64,000 nt of DNA from NCBI RefSeq assembly GCF_043290135.1, contig NC_134710.1:283989276-284053275 (forward strand), given 5' to 3'. The position numbers and the translations under genes are program-made. The notes below the pieces were generated by a model. That model was given only the letters and a program-made list of their open reading frames with translations, was not told the origin of the DNA and ran no database searches. Below are positions 36,495 to 48,585 of this stretch, piece after piece (position 1 is the first letter of the stretch; every line of letters begins with the position of its first letter). Origin of the DNA: Rhipicephalus microplus. Lineage: Eukaryota; Arthropoda; Arachnida; Ixodida; Ixodidae.

Positions 36495-37053
36495 ATAGTT
36501 AACTTTAATATCCCGTACTGCTAGCATATCAGAAATGAAATCTAACCTTGACCTACCCAATTTAACTGTCCGGAGGAAACTGGCGCGACTGCATTTTTTT
36601 CATAAGATATTTTTTCACAATCCATCAATGAAGCGAGACCTCATTTCACAACCGTCCTACCACTCATCGCGCATTGATCATCAGCATAAGGTTGCAATTC
36701 CGTTTTGCCGCACCAAATTCTTTTCAGCAGCCTTCTTACCGAAAACAGCCGCCGATTGGAACCACCTTCCCTCTTCCGTTGTATCAATAACAGACCCTTT
36801 GTTATTCAAGACTGCAATTTCTCAGCAATGCTTGTAACTATACGCAGTTTCCATTATCTATCTTTGTCTTGTATGTGCTTGAATTCTTATACATTTTTTA
36901 GTTGACTTATGTTGCCTTCCTGATTTGCGCATCTGATACTTGTTTCTTTATTTTGTCTTTTTTTCTTGTGTGTTATATATGTTGTACCCACCCCCTCTGT
37001 AATTAATGCCCTACGGGCCCTGAGGGTATTCTAATAAATAAATAAATAATACA
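36495..37053 (+). mobile_element. 3' end of a 5'-truncated non-LTR retrotransposon
   Basis: The frame ending at 36837 has a pattern typical of the C-terminus of CR1/jockey-type LINE reverse transcriptases: NLTVRRKLARLHFFHKIFF, then KVAIPFCRTKFFSAAFLPKT, then ADWNHLPSSVV and a final FKTAIS-type helix. The frame is in phase from 36499, after a TAG at 36496-36498. A 3' UTR with GCCCTACGGGCCCTGAGGG leads to an (AATA)n tail at 37031-37050, a microsatellite-like tail usual for these elements. No endonuclease or catalytic RT region is present, so it is a dead copy. Confidence 0.75.
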
Positions 37054-40000
37054 CGGACGTAACTGCACGACTAATGAGACACATTCATAATAGCAAGATA
37101 CTGAAAAAAAAGCAAACAACCCTGTAAAGCTGGCAAACTAGAACAATGGGAGCAGGTTGCTTATCACTTGTTGAGAAGGAGCAGCACTTGTGATAGCAGA
37201 ACACGATGACGCCAAGCGAAATGGTAACCTGACAACCTAACTTGTGCATTCCCCATTTATTTGTATTCTTTTTTATTATTGTTTTCTTCCATCTTTTTTG
37301 AAATCGTTTTAGTCCGCTTCCGCATCGCTATAGACGGAGGATGCTATAGTGGTATATAGACGCCGGCAAAAATCTCCGTTTTTCTAATAGTCTCTTTCTC
37401 TCTCAATGAATGTTCGAAAGCGTTGGCATTGCAGTGTAAAATGCTGACTTTGAGACCATGATCGTGACAATAATGGAGGACAGGTAACAGAGAATTTATA
37501 AAAAATAAGAGTAGGATTATATGTTACTGCTATATCGATGGACATCGCGAAGTTCTTCAGGAAGGGGCCCTTTTTGGTTCACAGACTACGCTGTAAATTC
37601 AAGTGTTATCCATTCACCGTTCTACACGTAGTATTTTTATACAGTGCCCACAACAAAAGAAGCTGAACAGTCAAGCACTATAGATCTACTATACGCATTA
37701 GGGCAACGCTGCGGGGATCGGCCCTTGCGAGCTCAGAACGAGAGAAGGCGCAATCCACTCGTCGCCAGCACGCTTCAACTGGTAAGTGAACCATGGCACC
37801 TTTGGATTCACTTGTAAAGGGCCCGACAAAGTTAAAGAGAGAGCGTTGTTCGAGTTTAGAACTCGAGAGGCCTAACACTCCTGGTAACGGCCCTTGATGG
37901 GTAGAAAACCATAGACAAAAAAAAAGATGACGCAGTCTTGGAGCACGGCAAAAGGGGACAATAAAGCTTATTTGGTAGGGAAACGATGAACGCACCACAA
38001 CCGGGCAATACCGAAAAGAACGGTCGAAACGGAGTTAAGGTGGTTACGACATCGCCACCACGGGACCCAGCAGGCTGGTTACCACCGAGAGAGAATACCG
38101 TCACGTGGCCCCATCCCACCTACGCGTTAACAAAATGGAGAGTCGCCGCAGCGAAAGCGAGAAGAGGAAACGCGCGTACGATTGGCCTTGGCCTAGACCT
38201 TGGTGTATACGCCGGCCGCCACTCCAGTACTCCAGTCTCTCCGCATTGGGGCCGCATCTGGTGGCCCGAACGACAGATAACGGCGGGACTCTCGCACGCT
38301 TGCGCCGCTCCGCGGCAGTTATTGGCAAGCGTTGCGCCACCCCGACACAGCCGTGACAGCTCATAATCGTGCGGTCGTTTCCGCATGTTAGTGTGCGGAT
38401 CCCACAAACACCTGCTCTAAAACGAACACGAACTTCTTACAGGAGCCAAAAGACATTTGTCGGACCAACTATTACTTGTGATATGAGCATATGATTAAAG
38501 CTACCGTCGTTGCTTCGTTTTCGGTTGTTTCTTTTTAACGTATTTTTATTCTCTGGAAAAAAAGCTGTCGTCTTCCTAGCAAAGTTGCGCTATGCTTACG
38601 TGACTGACACTGCAAGGAAGATGCAACTTATCCTTCAGTCTACGACAATGAGTCGCTTCGAACATATTAAATACAGCACACGTACTTACTACGCCACTAA
38701 TGGCATGCAAGAGAGGCATCGCGAAAGCCCTTTCAGCCACAATAACCCCAACGTGGTTATTCGCGAACTTCTAACGTACCAGGTAAACCCCACGCCCTTC
38801 AGGAGCCGCTCAGCGTTCCCAGATTGAGCCATCGACAGTGACAGGCCTGCTGGGCAAACATTGCCGCCAGTGTCGGTCAGAAGCATGATGGATTTATTCC
38901 TGTGTGCCCAGCTGTCCCATGTTTCATTCAAACAGCGCGGGTGTTTCATTGAAACTACGCGAACGGTTGCGCATGCCGTTCGCACTGTTGAAAGTGTGCA
39001 GCCCGGTACGTCGCGTTCACAAGCGACGCGCTTCAAGGGAATCTGCAACACTTCTTAACGTGGTCAGCATGACGCTCCCTTTTCTTTCGACAAATGATGC
39101 CATAAATCCAAATGAACCCGCCATAAACGCGAAGTCTGCGGCCGCTGGTTGACTTGAACATCGCGAGCTGCGCAGTTATCTCGGTCGACACAGGATGCCG
39201 CCACGTGCCCGCGCGCTCTAGAGTGCCTCGATGGCAGCGATCATATTGACAGTAAGCCGCGTGTTCGAAGAGAAAAAAAACATGCATAAAAAAAAGAAGA
39301 CAACGCTCAAGGTAATCATGCCCACTTACGAACGGGTGCATCCCCACGCCTTCTTGTTATCACCCTTGCGTAGCTTCGAGCGCACTCACTGGTACAAAAG
39401 GTGGTGAGAGCGGTGAAAGCGTGCTACTAATCCGAGTAACTCCGCCCGTACTTGACAGATTCTAAAATTTTTAGCGGCCGTTTATTACATAGACAATAAG
39501 CTCTTTTGATGAGGCCATTCGACGATTGCTTAAAAAAAGCGTTGCAGGGCCCCTTTAAGCCGTTATTACATTGACATACTGCGCTGAAAGTTTTTTCGCC
39601 CCGAACTTGACACTGTATCATGCCGCAACATGAGCGAAGGAAGCAAAGTTAAAAAGGACGCGAATAAGACTTCATATCCCTGTAGTACACGAGTGCCTGC
39701 AGATCCGTAAATGTTTAACTATACGCTGATCGTGACGCAATCATAAGACACGGTAGAGCTTCAACACTGCAAAGCCAACAGTTCGGCCTTCAACCTCGTG
39801 AAAGTTTCTCTGTTTTTCAAGTATTCTGTTTTTCAAGTATTCTATTTTCAGTGTGACCCCGTGGGACGTTTCTACTGAAACAGGCGTAATTGTCAGAGCA
39901 CAGGCGTAATTGAGAGCGCAGGCAAAAGCGTATATTGTTACGAGACACTCATTAATTACTCACGTGCAAGTACGTCTACTGCGCTGCCCCCTCCCCCTCT

Positions 40001-40064
40001 AATGGTTTCTCCTCTTCATGTGTGGTGCATTACCCCAGGGTTCGGCCCCACCTTTGACCAAGCG
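37054..40064. other. Gene-free stretch
   Basis: No gene recognised. CpG-rich DNA lies at 38000-38360, and two small direct duplications at 39808-39847 (TCTGTTTTTCAAGTATTC) and ~39880-39915. Confidence 0.3.
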
Positions 40065-40165
40065 ACGTCGTCATCAGATGACGTGATAGCGTGTACTACG
40101 TCATTCGCCATGCCATGTGACGTCACAATTTGAATACGGCTCGTCATAATGACGTCCCATCAAGT
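40065..40165. repeat. Cluster of CRE-like (T)GACGTC motifs
   Basis: Five ACGTC/GACGT words lie within 100 bp, including a 12-bp palindrome TGTGACGTCACA around 40116-40127 and TGACGTCC near 40151. It could be a small degenerate tandem array or a regulatory cluster. Confidence 0.4.
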
Positions 40166-40230
40166 CACCATAGATGGCGTGTAATTTTTGCGTCGTTTTT
40201 GTTTTTCACGCCGGTTGCGGAATTTTGGAC

Positions 40231-40234
<4 letters not shown>

Positions 40235-40320
<86 letters not shown>
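40235..40320. repeat. (AT)43 microsatellite
   Basis: An uninterrupted AT array, bounded by GCC and GGC so that the whole block is self-complementary. Confidence 0.98.
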
Positions 40321-40323
<3 letters not shown>

Positions 40324-41487
40324 TTTTGCCCTAAGTAACACATCATGAGCACCATCATGTCGATACAGGGTGTACATATATGTCTTCAATTCCGCCATAT
40401 ATATCCTAAAAGTCATAAGTGCAAGTGAACCTCTTTACGGCCTCCGAATAAGCCTCGCCAATCAACAAAGCACACTAGCTTTGCACGATGGCTGCAGAAG
40501 TCTAATCGGCGGTCCGTATACACATATTGTTGTTAGTTGCCAATACATGGGCGCGCCGGCCACTGCGCGTTTCCGTAATCTTTATCCACTACAAACGGCA
40601 ACATTAAACATAAAGATGTTAGTGAGAGCAAGCCTCTGAAATTGCCTATGCAAACTGTGCATGGAATTTGATCCGCGCTACATAGGCCCTAACATGCCTC
40701 GCACCATTTGCAGACCACGTCCCACGAATATAACTGATCAAACTGGGATTTTTAATAAGGGCACGATCAAAGCGGACGCTTTACAGCCGGACGTGAAGTG
40801 CAGCCTTTCCATATCCCTCGTCACGCGAAGCTTTTGTAAATCTCTCGTAAAGGTCAATAAGTGGTGTTCATCCTTGTAAAAGATAAGTAAGCCACGCGCT
40901 CGCGGCCGCAGAGCTATCTCTGAAAGAACAGTATAGAACAAAAAGAACCACGTGAGCGAAACTCGTGAATGAAAAATACGCCCTACGCAAACGGCATCGT
41001 GTAATCATTGCATGTCAATCATACCTGCGAACAATAATATCAGCCCGTTGATAATACCCGCACTACCGCCAAAAACAGCAATCTTTTTTGACTGGAAACT
41101 GCAACTCCTCACGCGAAAGTACGCGCACCTAACGGCCCCCTTTCTGCAGGCCAGAGCATTATTCAGGCAATGTTGCACGCACTCTGAATGATTCGGCTGT
41201 ATACGATCGCGTGAGCAAAAGGACGTCGATATCGGCGATCACCTTCGATATAACCCCACAGCGTTTACAGCCCACGAAGCCAAGAGAAGCCATGCACGGG
41301 GGAATTAAGTAATGTCACAGCGACTGAAACCCGTGCCACACTGGCCCAGAAAATGACATATTTCGAATGCCTTATTATTTATTGCCATTTTCGCGGCGCC
41401 ACATCTGCAAAGCAAATGACATTCGCCCTATTTAGATTTGTCAACAAATGACATCGCCAGAACTCATTCGACTGAAAAATTCGTAAC
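40321..41487. other. Gene-free stretch
   Basis: Nothing recognisable. Confidence 0.3.
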
Positions 41488-41726
41488 CCTGCCGCGGTGG
41501 CCTATAGTGGCTAACGTACTCGGCTGCTGACCCGCAGGTCGCGGGATCGAATCCCGGCTGCGGCGGCTGCATTTTCAATGGAGGCAAAAGTGCTGTACGC
41601 CCGTGTGCTCAGATTTGGGTGCACGTTAAAGAACACCAGGTGGTCGAAATTTCCGGAGCCTCTCTAGTAATCATATGGTGGTTTTGGGACGTTAAACCTT
41701 ACATATCAATGAATGAATCAATACAT
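41488..41726 (+). mobile_element. Ruka-type SINE with a small internal deletion
   Basis: It has the full tRNA head (GGTCGCGGGATCGAATCCCG), CTGCGGCGGCTGCATTTTC, CAGATTTGGGTGCACG and the tail TGGTTTTGGGACGTTAAACC with a TCAATGAATGAATCAATA end. About 15 bp of the CCACTACGGCGTCTC block are missing. Confidence 0.9.
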
Positions 41727-44660
41727 TAATGAGAAATATGTACTATCAACACAAACTTTGTTCACCGCAGTGCACATAAAAAAATAAGAATTGAAATAGC
41801 GTCTATAACGTCAAAAATATTTTTGACATGATTTTAAAGAAATTTCCTGTTATTCCCTAGCTGCACTATAGCGAAATTGACGTCATAATTGCAACGGATT
41901 CGATGTTACGGGCAACATGTCGGATTCTATAGGCTTAGAATTCAGCACATAATGGCCGAAGTTGCTGTGGTCAGTTGTAATTATGTTATAAAAAACCAGC
42001 AACGAATTCAATCAAATGGTACATTAATATGATTTCTACTTTCCACTATGAACGCAGTGTGCCTTGATATTTTATTACTATGCGAAAATTGCTGGCTTCG
42101 AATGTCACTGTCATCGACATCTTCAGGTGAATTGCCATTAATTTATAAGCGAGCGGCAGATCCGGCGAAAAGTTGTCATTTAGGAACTTGATAACTTAAC
42201 TACTAAATGTCATTTCTTGTGTCTGTGTGGCACAAGTATATTAGACAGAACCGAGTCCAATACAGCTCGTTCTGCGGCAGAAAAAAAAAACGTATTAAGT
42301 ATTTTTTTCTTTCTTTTTCCAGACGGATAAGGTGCAATAACACGCGCTCTCCAAACAGAAAAAAAATAGACACGCATAAAATAGGTGGAATAAGTTAACA
42401 GAAAGGTGCTGGTTGTTTGAAGGAGGGAAGACGACGGGCGCAATACCTCCGGCTTCTAAAACGAGCAGCGAACAAGCAAGCCCGCTCAGTGTGCGAGTCG
42501 TTTGCGCAAGGGCTAAAAAAAACTACGGGGTAGCGTGAAAATGAACATTCCGGAAAGCGTGCCAACAAGTGGCGTTTTGTTTATTTAAAAAATAAACGGA
42601 GCTCCCTCTCGCTGCCTATAATTACGACGCTCCGATGGGACCGAGAGCGAAGTATCACGAAATAAAAAAATACTTATAATAGAAATATTTCATGAAGGTG
42701 AAGTAACATGTTTTTTTTTACGACCAGATGGGTATATAGACTTTGCGCCTTTGCGCGGGAATATAAGGTTGATGTGCCGCGAGACGAAAGTAACGCACAA
42801 GCAACGCAAGGAACTAAATTAGCGTTATGAACGGAAGGAACGTTTGACTATAAATAGTGAGTGTTCAAATAGAATTTTTTTAAAACACTGAATCCCATTG
42901 AAATAAGGCACTCAATTACCTTTTTTTAGTTCTTTAAGTAAAAATTTGAAAAAAAAGGCAGCATACTCCACGCCTGTTTTCGGCTTTGAACGTATACATA
43001 TGCGCTGCAGCAGTTCTCAGCAATTCACCCAAGCTTACTTGTATTGCTTGTTATGTTTTGTATTACCATTGAAAATGACATTCACCACGTGGGAATAATC
43101 ACGTTAAATACTTCCTGCATACTTGTGCAGTCTGACCGTATGACATAGTTAGGCCGCCGAGAATCATTTCTCTATATATGCCAGTTCGAATCTGTCTTCC
43201 CCGTATAGTATATCTGCTTAAAACAGAAACCTGCGCCATGTCCACTGTCAATCATCATGATTTTCATGCAAGGATAGACTGTTTGTATGGGGGCAGTCTG
43301 TTTGCACCTCAAAAATCAGGAGACCTGAGCAGCACGTCACGTGTGACTTCATACCACCGCTGTACGATTTCTTATAAAAGGCAAGAGTGCCTGGCGTTGC
43401 GTACATATCGCTATTTTTCCAGTGCCACTTATTGGGCCGTGTCACTGAGGAACCAGTAACCTACGCCTTGCAGCTTCGCAGTTCTAACTTATTTTCTAGC
43501 ATTATCAATTTACTACAGTCTGTGCCTAGGGTCGACAGCGACAGGCCACTCTATCAATGACGTCACAAGCACCGTTCAGGTCACGATACCATGGCGCGAA
43601 TGGACTCTCCCGCATGTATGAACCATGTTCGATGCTTGAAGCTTCTTACCAGCTCTGTGACGTATGCCTCGTTTTATCCGCCGCCGCGGAGCTGCACTTG
43701 CGTCGGTTCAAATCAAAACGGATGCGTCGGTAAAACTCACTGTTTCTTCGCTCTCACACTATGACGGAGCTGCATGGTTGTGACGACGTGTCCTGACGAT
43801 GAGAAAAAATCACCGTTGTTTGTCCGCCTATAAAAACTATGTTGTCAACTCAATGGCAAGAGACGAAATGGTCAGATGAAAAAGCGCCATAGACGCAAGG
43901 CAAGACTTTCAGCTCTTAATTTCTGGCACAATCCCCCCCCCCCCCCCCCCAAATATTTACTTTGAATCGTTGGAACACGCTCTAGATAAGACTCCTAATT
44001 CATATTTTGCACTTCTTCGCAATTAGCACTGAAGCGAAAGCCTATAGACATAGAGCTCGCAAGTAACAAACGGGCCAATGGTGCGCACGTATTATGTTAT
44101 CGTGAGAAGGTCGGTGGTATAACAATAAAGTTTTACGAATATGACATTGAAAACAGATGCTCTTGCGCCTGTCACTGGACGTAAACTCCTGCCACTACAG
44201 TACAGCTGGCGAGACTGAACGAGCCTGCCGTGTATTTCGATCGTGTCACCCGGAGGACAAGCAGACTTTTAGCAGGCGGTTAGGTCTAAGGCCACTCACA
44301 CAGCACACGTGCGCGAATGTTAACCCCGACAACGCCGGCGTTTGAAAGGACTTTGACCGGGGCAGCGGTGTAGTACGTACAGCTGCAGTGCTATCCGCCG
44401 CGGAATGTTCAATTAGACTAGCGCGGCACCAAAGAAGTAAGAAAAAAACGATGGTAAAAAATAAGAGAAAAAGAAACAATAGAATGGACACGACGCGCAG
44501 TGCGGTGAAGCCGTTTCCTCGAAAGAGCGAGAAGCACTTGTCCATTAAGAATCTCAAGACCACTGGGCGGTACACGATAGGCGAATGGGGAGAACTGAGG
44601 CAGAAAATAAAGCGATAAGTAAAGATACGAATAAAGCAGCAATAAGAGTGAGGGAAGAAA

Positions 44661-44690
44661 CCGCACAACACAGGGGAGTGTGTTGTGCGG
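44661..44690. repeat. Perfect 12-bp hairpin
   Basis: CCGCACAACACA (44661-44672) and TGTGTTGTGCGG (44679-44690) around the loop GGGGAG. Confidence 0.9.
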
Positions 44691-45921
44691 GAACCGAAAT
44701 AAACAAAAACGACCAAAATAGACCACCGATTTACAGCCGTCTATTCTCGCCCGCGGGAGAGGAGAGGTAGTTTCCTTCGCGAGCGCTGCAAGTTCGGCCA
44801 GTCGGGCAATAAGCGAGAATGTTTTGGCGGGTCCCCGATAAGCCCTGCCCCGCGCGCCAAGCGGGAATCTAAGCTTCCCGGAGGCGGAACAAAATGGATT
44901 ATTGGCAAATATACGCACAGCAGTTTCCACTATATATCTGAAGGAAAGGAGGGTGTAGTTGACTTTCGTGAGTGCGCTCAGGGGTTACAACTTTGTTGTT
45001 GTTTTCAGCGCGCGAGAGGTGCCCAGGAGGAAAAAAAAATAATTGAAAGAAACGGTAGAAAACAAAGCAACGTATCTCCTACCGAGAGAGCTGGCCGCGG
45101 GAATTTTCCGAGCGGTTTCCAAGGCCACCGCCACTTCCGGCGATCCCCTCGAAACTGAAAGCGAGAGAGCCGCGCCTGTGGAAAAAAGAAAGAGGGTCGC
45201 TTCTGAAGCCGAGGTGGATGATGGAGACGAAGGGCGCGAAGATGCGCGCGCGTCCTCCAGGTTCTCGCAGCGGCGCTCGTCTGGACGGGAACCGTGGGGA
45301 AGGGTTTCAAAGACTCGGACGTGACTCATCGCGTTGTTTACCAGATTGTGCGAGCAGATACTGCACAGTGCGCTCGCTGGCGTCCCCGAGGCGCAGCCAT
45401 GCCGCAGGCCACTCTTTTGAATTAAGTCCAAGAATGATGACCTCCATCCACTCGAGCGTCGGCATCGATAACCACCCCTATGTATATGTGTGCATGAAAA
45501 AGAGGCAGGGATATGGCGCAGCTTCCTATCGAAAGGTCTTCCCGCGGCACACGCTCCCGCAAGGCACCCTGCTTTACGGCCCTTCGCTCTTCCGTCGTTT
45601 TCCACTGAAGCTTTCCAAGGACACACAAATAAGGCATGAGCGGCGTGCGGTTTCGCCTTTTATCCCACTATGTATAGACCAAATAACGGTTGACGGGGTC
45701 GTACTTCGTTCGTATCGGCGGGGAAGACTAGTAATCTAGACCGCTGTCACGCAGTGTGAACGACAGCTACGCGAGAATTTACGGGGAGCCTCGCTGAAAG
45801 CGACGTGCGTCACCGTACATGCATGCACTGTATGAGATCGAGAGAAGACGTATAGTGGAGTTGCATGTAGGCAGTGCTTCACGAATGATTACATACTCCC
45901 AAACATCGACAAGTACTTCAA

Positions 45922-45956
45922 GCTATATACTTGAGTCAACGCCTCAAGTATATAGC
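45922..45956. repeat. Perfect 14-bp hairpin
   Basis: GCTATATACTTGAG (45922-45935) and CTCAAGTATATAGC (45943-45956) around the loop TCAACGC. Confidence 0.9.
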
Positions 45957-47010
45957 ACGCAGATACGTCTTTTGTGTGATTTTAAATGAATATTGGGCCC
46001 ATTTTTTGAAACACCCTGTATATATTTCGCTCTTTGTATTAGGCCGCCGCATACTGTGTCTCCGTGGCCCTGTGCCGAAAAGCATGGTATACGAACGATA
46101 AATAAATAAATAAATATAGAGATGAATAAATATATAGTTAAAGAAATAACAAACAAACTAACTAATGGCATTCTGCGTTAACTGGCCACAGAAAATGCGT
46201 CACAAGCACTTGTGGAAACCTGTTCCTAAGGATCCTGACATTATATTTGACGCAAGCGCAAAAACATCAAAATAAATTAAACGCAATATTTTATTTTGAA
46301 ATCCTTTTGCTCTCAAGCATGACACTTTTGCGCAAAAGACGCTATTGGTGTACAAACATTTCGCGACTTTTTTTCTGCCCCCCTCCCACCGCGAATTCAG
46401 ACAAAGCTGGAGTCCCCGGAAAATTTCTGGGGATTTTAAAAAAACCATAACATCAAGGCCCATTCGCACATGTGGGAGTCGGCGGCTTCTCTCTCTCTTT
46501 CTCTGTATATCAATTTTGAAGCGTTTTTTTTCAGCGTTCCCCGCTATAGAATGAAGTACGTAAGTATGTTTTTAAGCCCCTAGCGCTCTTGGGCACTGCA
46601 CGGTATTGCCTGCAGAATTTGACAGTGACAACGTTAGAATTTATATTTCAGTCATCGGTATGCAGCGTACAAGCATTCAGTCCTGTCAGTGTGTGAGCAA
46701 TAAATTGCACGTCTATAGTATTAGTTAAGGCAAAGTGGAACGGAATTCCATATCGGCTGAATTTGTTACACATCGTTGGTAAGTATAGCCTTTACTACTG
46801 AAGACACAGAGCCAGATCACTCTTGTTTGTTGTTTGTTGCTTGTTACAGAATGCTTTAGAGTGCACACCCGAATACACGACGCGTTCACCTGATGGTTTT
46901 CGTTCAAGTGAACATGACTTTGTTGCACATAGTCATGGTGTTGAGTGCGATGCACACGACCTCCCAACGCGATCTACGATTGCGCAAAAGCAAACTGTTC
47001 TTGCTCGAAA

Positions 47011-47232
47011 TCTCTAGTGGCTAAGTTATACCCGGCTGCTGACCCGCAGGTCGCGAGATTTAATCCCGGCTGCAGCGGCTGCATTTTCAATGGAGGTGAA
47101 AATAATGTTTACGCCCGTATGCTAAGATTTGGGCGCACGTTAAAGAACCCAAGGTGGTCGAAATTTCCGGAGCCCTCCACTACAACGTCTCTCATAATCA
47201 TACGCTGGTTTTGGGACGTTAAACTCTATACA
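47011..47232 (+). mobile_element. Ruka-type SINE lacking its first ~12 bases
   Basis: It starts inside the A-box region (TCTAGTGGCTAAG) and continues with GACCCGCAGGTCGCGAGATT, the body and the tail GGTTTTGGGACGTTAAAC. The B box is damaged (GATTTAATCC). Confidence 0.88.
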
Positions 47233-48331
47233 TAAGACTCAATTCTTGCTGGAAACCAATATTTAGCCGTTTCGAATCTTCACGCAGCTTTATCTTAATA
47301 GTTTAACATGCAAATATAATGTACTTGTGGTTTACAATTTTCCCCCTACCGTTCAACTAGACAGCTGGCGGTGCATCTTAGTGCATTCACAATGGAAGAA
47401 CGTTACATGCGCAAGATAGCAACTGCAAAGGCTTGGTGTATATGCGAAACAGCTTATGGTCGAGCCTGCTCCCTCCCAGCGCCGTCCACGTCACACTGCG
47501 CATGCGCAACAGCTGGCCCAAGCTTCCGGAGGAGACCGCAGGAAGCACCACGGCAGCTCCACTAGTAGGGTTCCTCGATGCGCGCGCCCCCTGGGTGCGC
47601 GCATCAAGGAATGATCCACGCGCGCTCCGCTCACTCTCCCCACGGCAACGCCACCGCTAACGGTACGTTGCAGTGCTGCGGAGTTGCCACTCGGAATTGC
47701 AATGAATCCGAAATCATTCCACATTGTTGCCACCCCGAAATGGAACAGAATGGCGGCAAAGCTTGGAGGAATGGAATGGGAATAGAATTAAGCACATTTT
47801 CACGGAATTAAATGGGAACGGAATGACATCTTTTCCCAAAATTGACCACATTTTCGTCGACGTGCTGTTTTTCAAACTTCAAACATTAGTAAGTGAAACC
47901 CTCGAACTTAACAATAAAGCAGTATATTAAAAAGGCTTGGCTGATTACAGCCATGGTACATTTATAAGCAACGCACCTACTAAAATTCTGCCTTATATAA
48001 ACTGTGTTGCTTCACATTTTTTTTTCTATTCTTAGCGTAACCACGGCTTTATGCCATGGTATCCATTTTATACGATGGCGGCATACCCACGTGCCTTAAA
48101 CCATGTGATGTTTTCTCCTCGAGGCGCCTCAGACACTTACTCTCTCCCCATCCTTCACTTTGTTTTTGCCTTTGCTACCATCGGCGACATGAACGCATAT
48201 TCGAAAAAGTGCTTCTCTAAGTTGCGATGAGTACTGACACCGGCGCGATGCTTGTGTTTACTACAAGACTTCGTATACTAGCTTGCGCGCAGTCTCGCCA
48301 TAGATTACTCCCTTTCTTTTTTGCAATACTG
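47233..48331. other. Gene-free stretch
   Basis: No gene recognised. The imperfect hairpin at 47571-47615 (CTCGATGCGCGCGCC against GCGCGCATCAAGG) recurs in similar form at ~50918-50955. Confidence 0.3.
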
Positions 48332-48346
48332 CCCCCCCCCCTGCCT

Positions 48347-48562
48347 GCCCCGCCACGGTGGCTAAGGTATTCGGTTGCTGACCCGCAGGTCGCGGGATCA
48401 AATCTCGGCTGTGGCTGCTGCATTTTCGATGGAGGTGAAAATGCTGTAGGCCCGTGCACTGAGATAAACACCAGGTGGTCAAAATTACCGGCGCCTTCCA
48501 CTACGGCATCTGTCATAACGATATAATGGTTTTGGGACGTTAAACCAGCATACCAATCATAT
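48347..48562 (+). mobile_element. Ruka-type SINE inserted in a C tract
   Basis: A complete, mildly shortened copy with head (GACCCGCAGGTCGCGGGATC), body and tail. It is flanked by C-run plus TGCCT on both sides: C10-TGCCT at 48332-48346 and C18-TGCCT at 48563-48585. The flanking repeat is most simply a target-site duplication made in a poly(C) tract that later changed length. Confidence 0.88.
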
Positions 48563-48585
48563 CCCCCCCCCCCCCCCCCCTGCCT

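Larger units (their letters stand above)
41727..47010. other. Gene-free stretch
   Basis: No supportable gene. TGACGTCA octamers are at 41878 and 43558, and a C18 tract at 43933-43950. The CpG-rich segment 44760-45730 has open frames of 170-213 codons on both strands but no domain. Two hairpins are listed separately. Confidence 0.3.

Noticed and set aside
38689..39051. Minus-strand 120-codon frame
   Set aside because: Composition not clearly protein-like and no recognisable domain; a dispersed repeat is possible but cannot be shown from one copy.
44985..45626. Minus-strand 213-codon frame, the longest unassigned minus-strand frame
   Set aside because: Lies in CpG-rich DNA with overlapping plus-strand frames of 93 and 173 codons; Ser/Arg-rich without motif.
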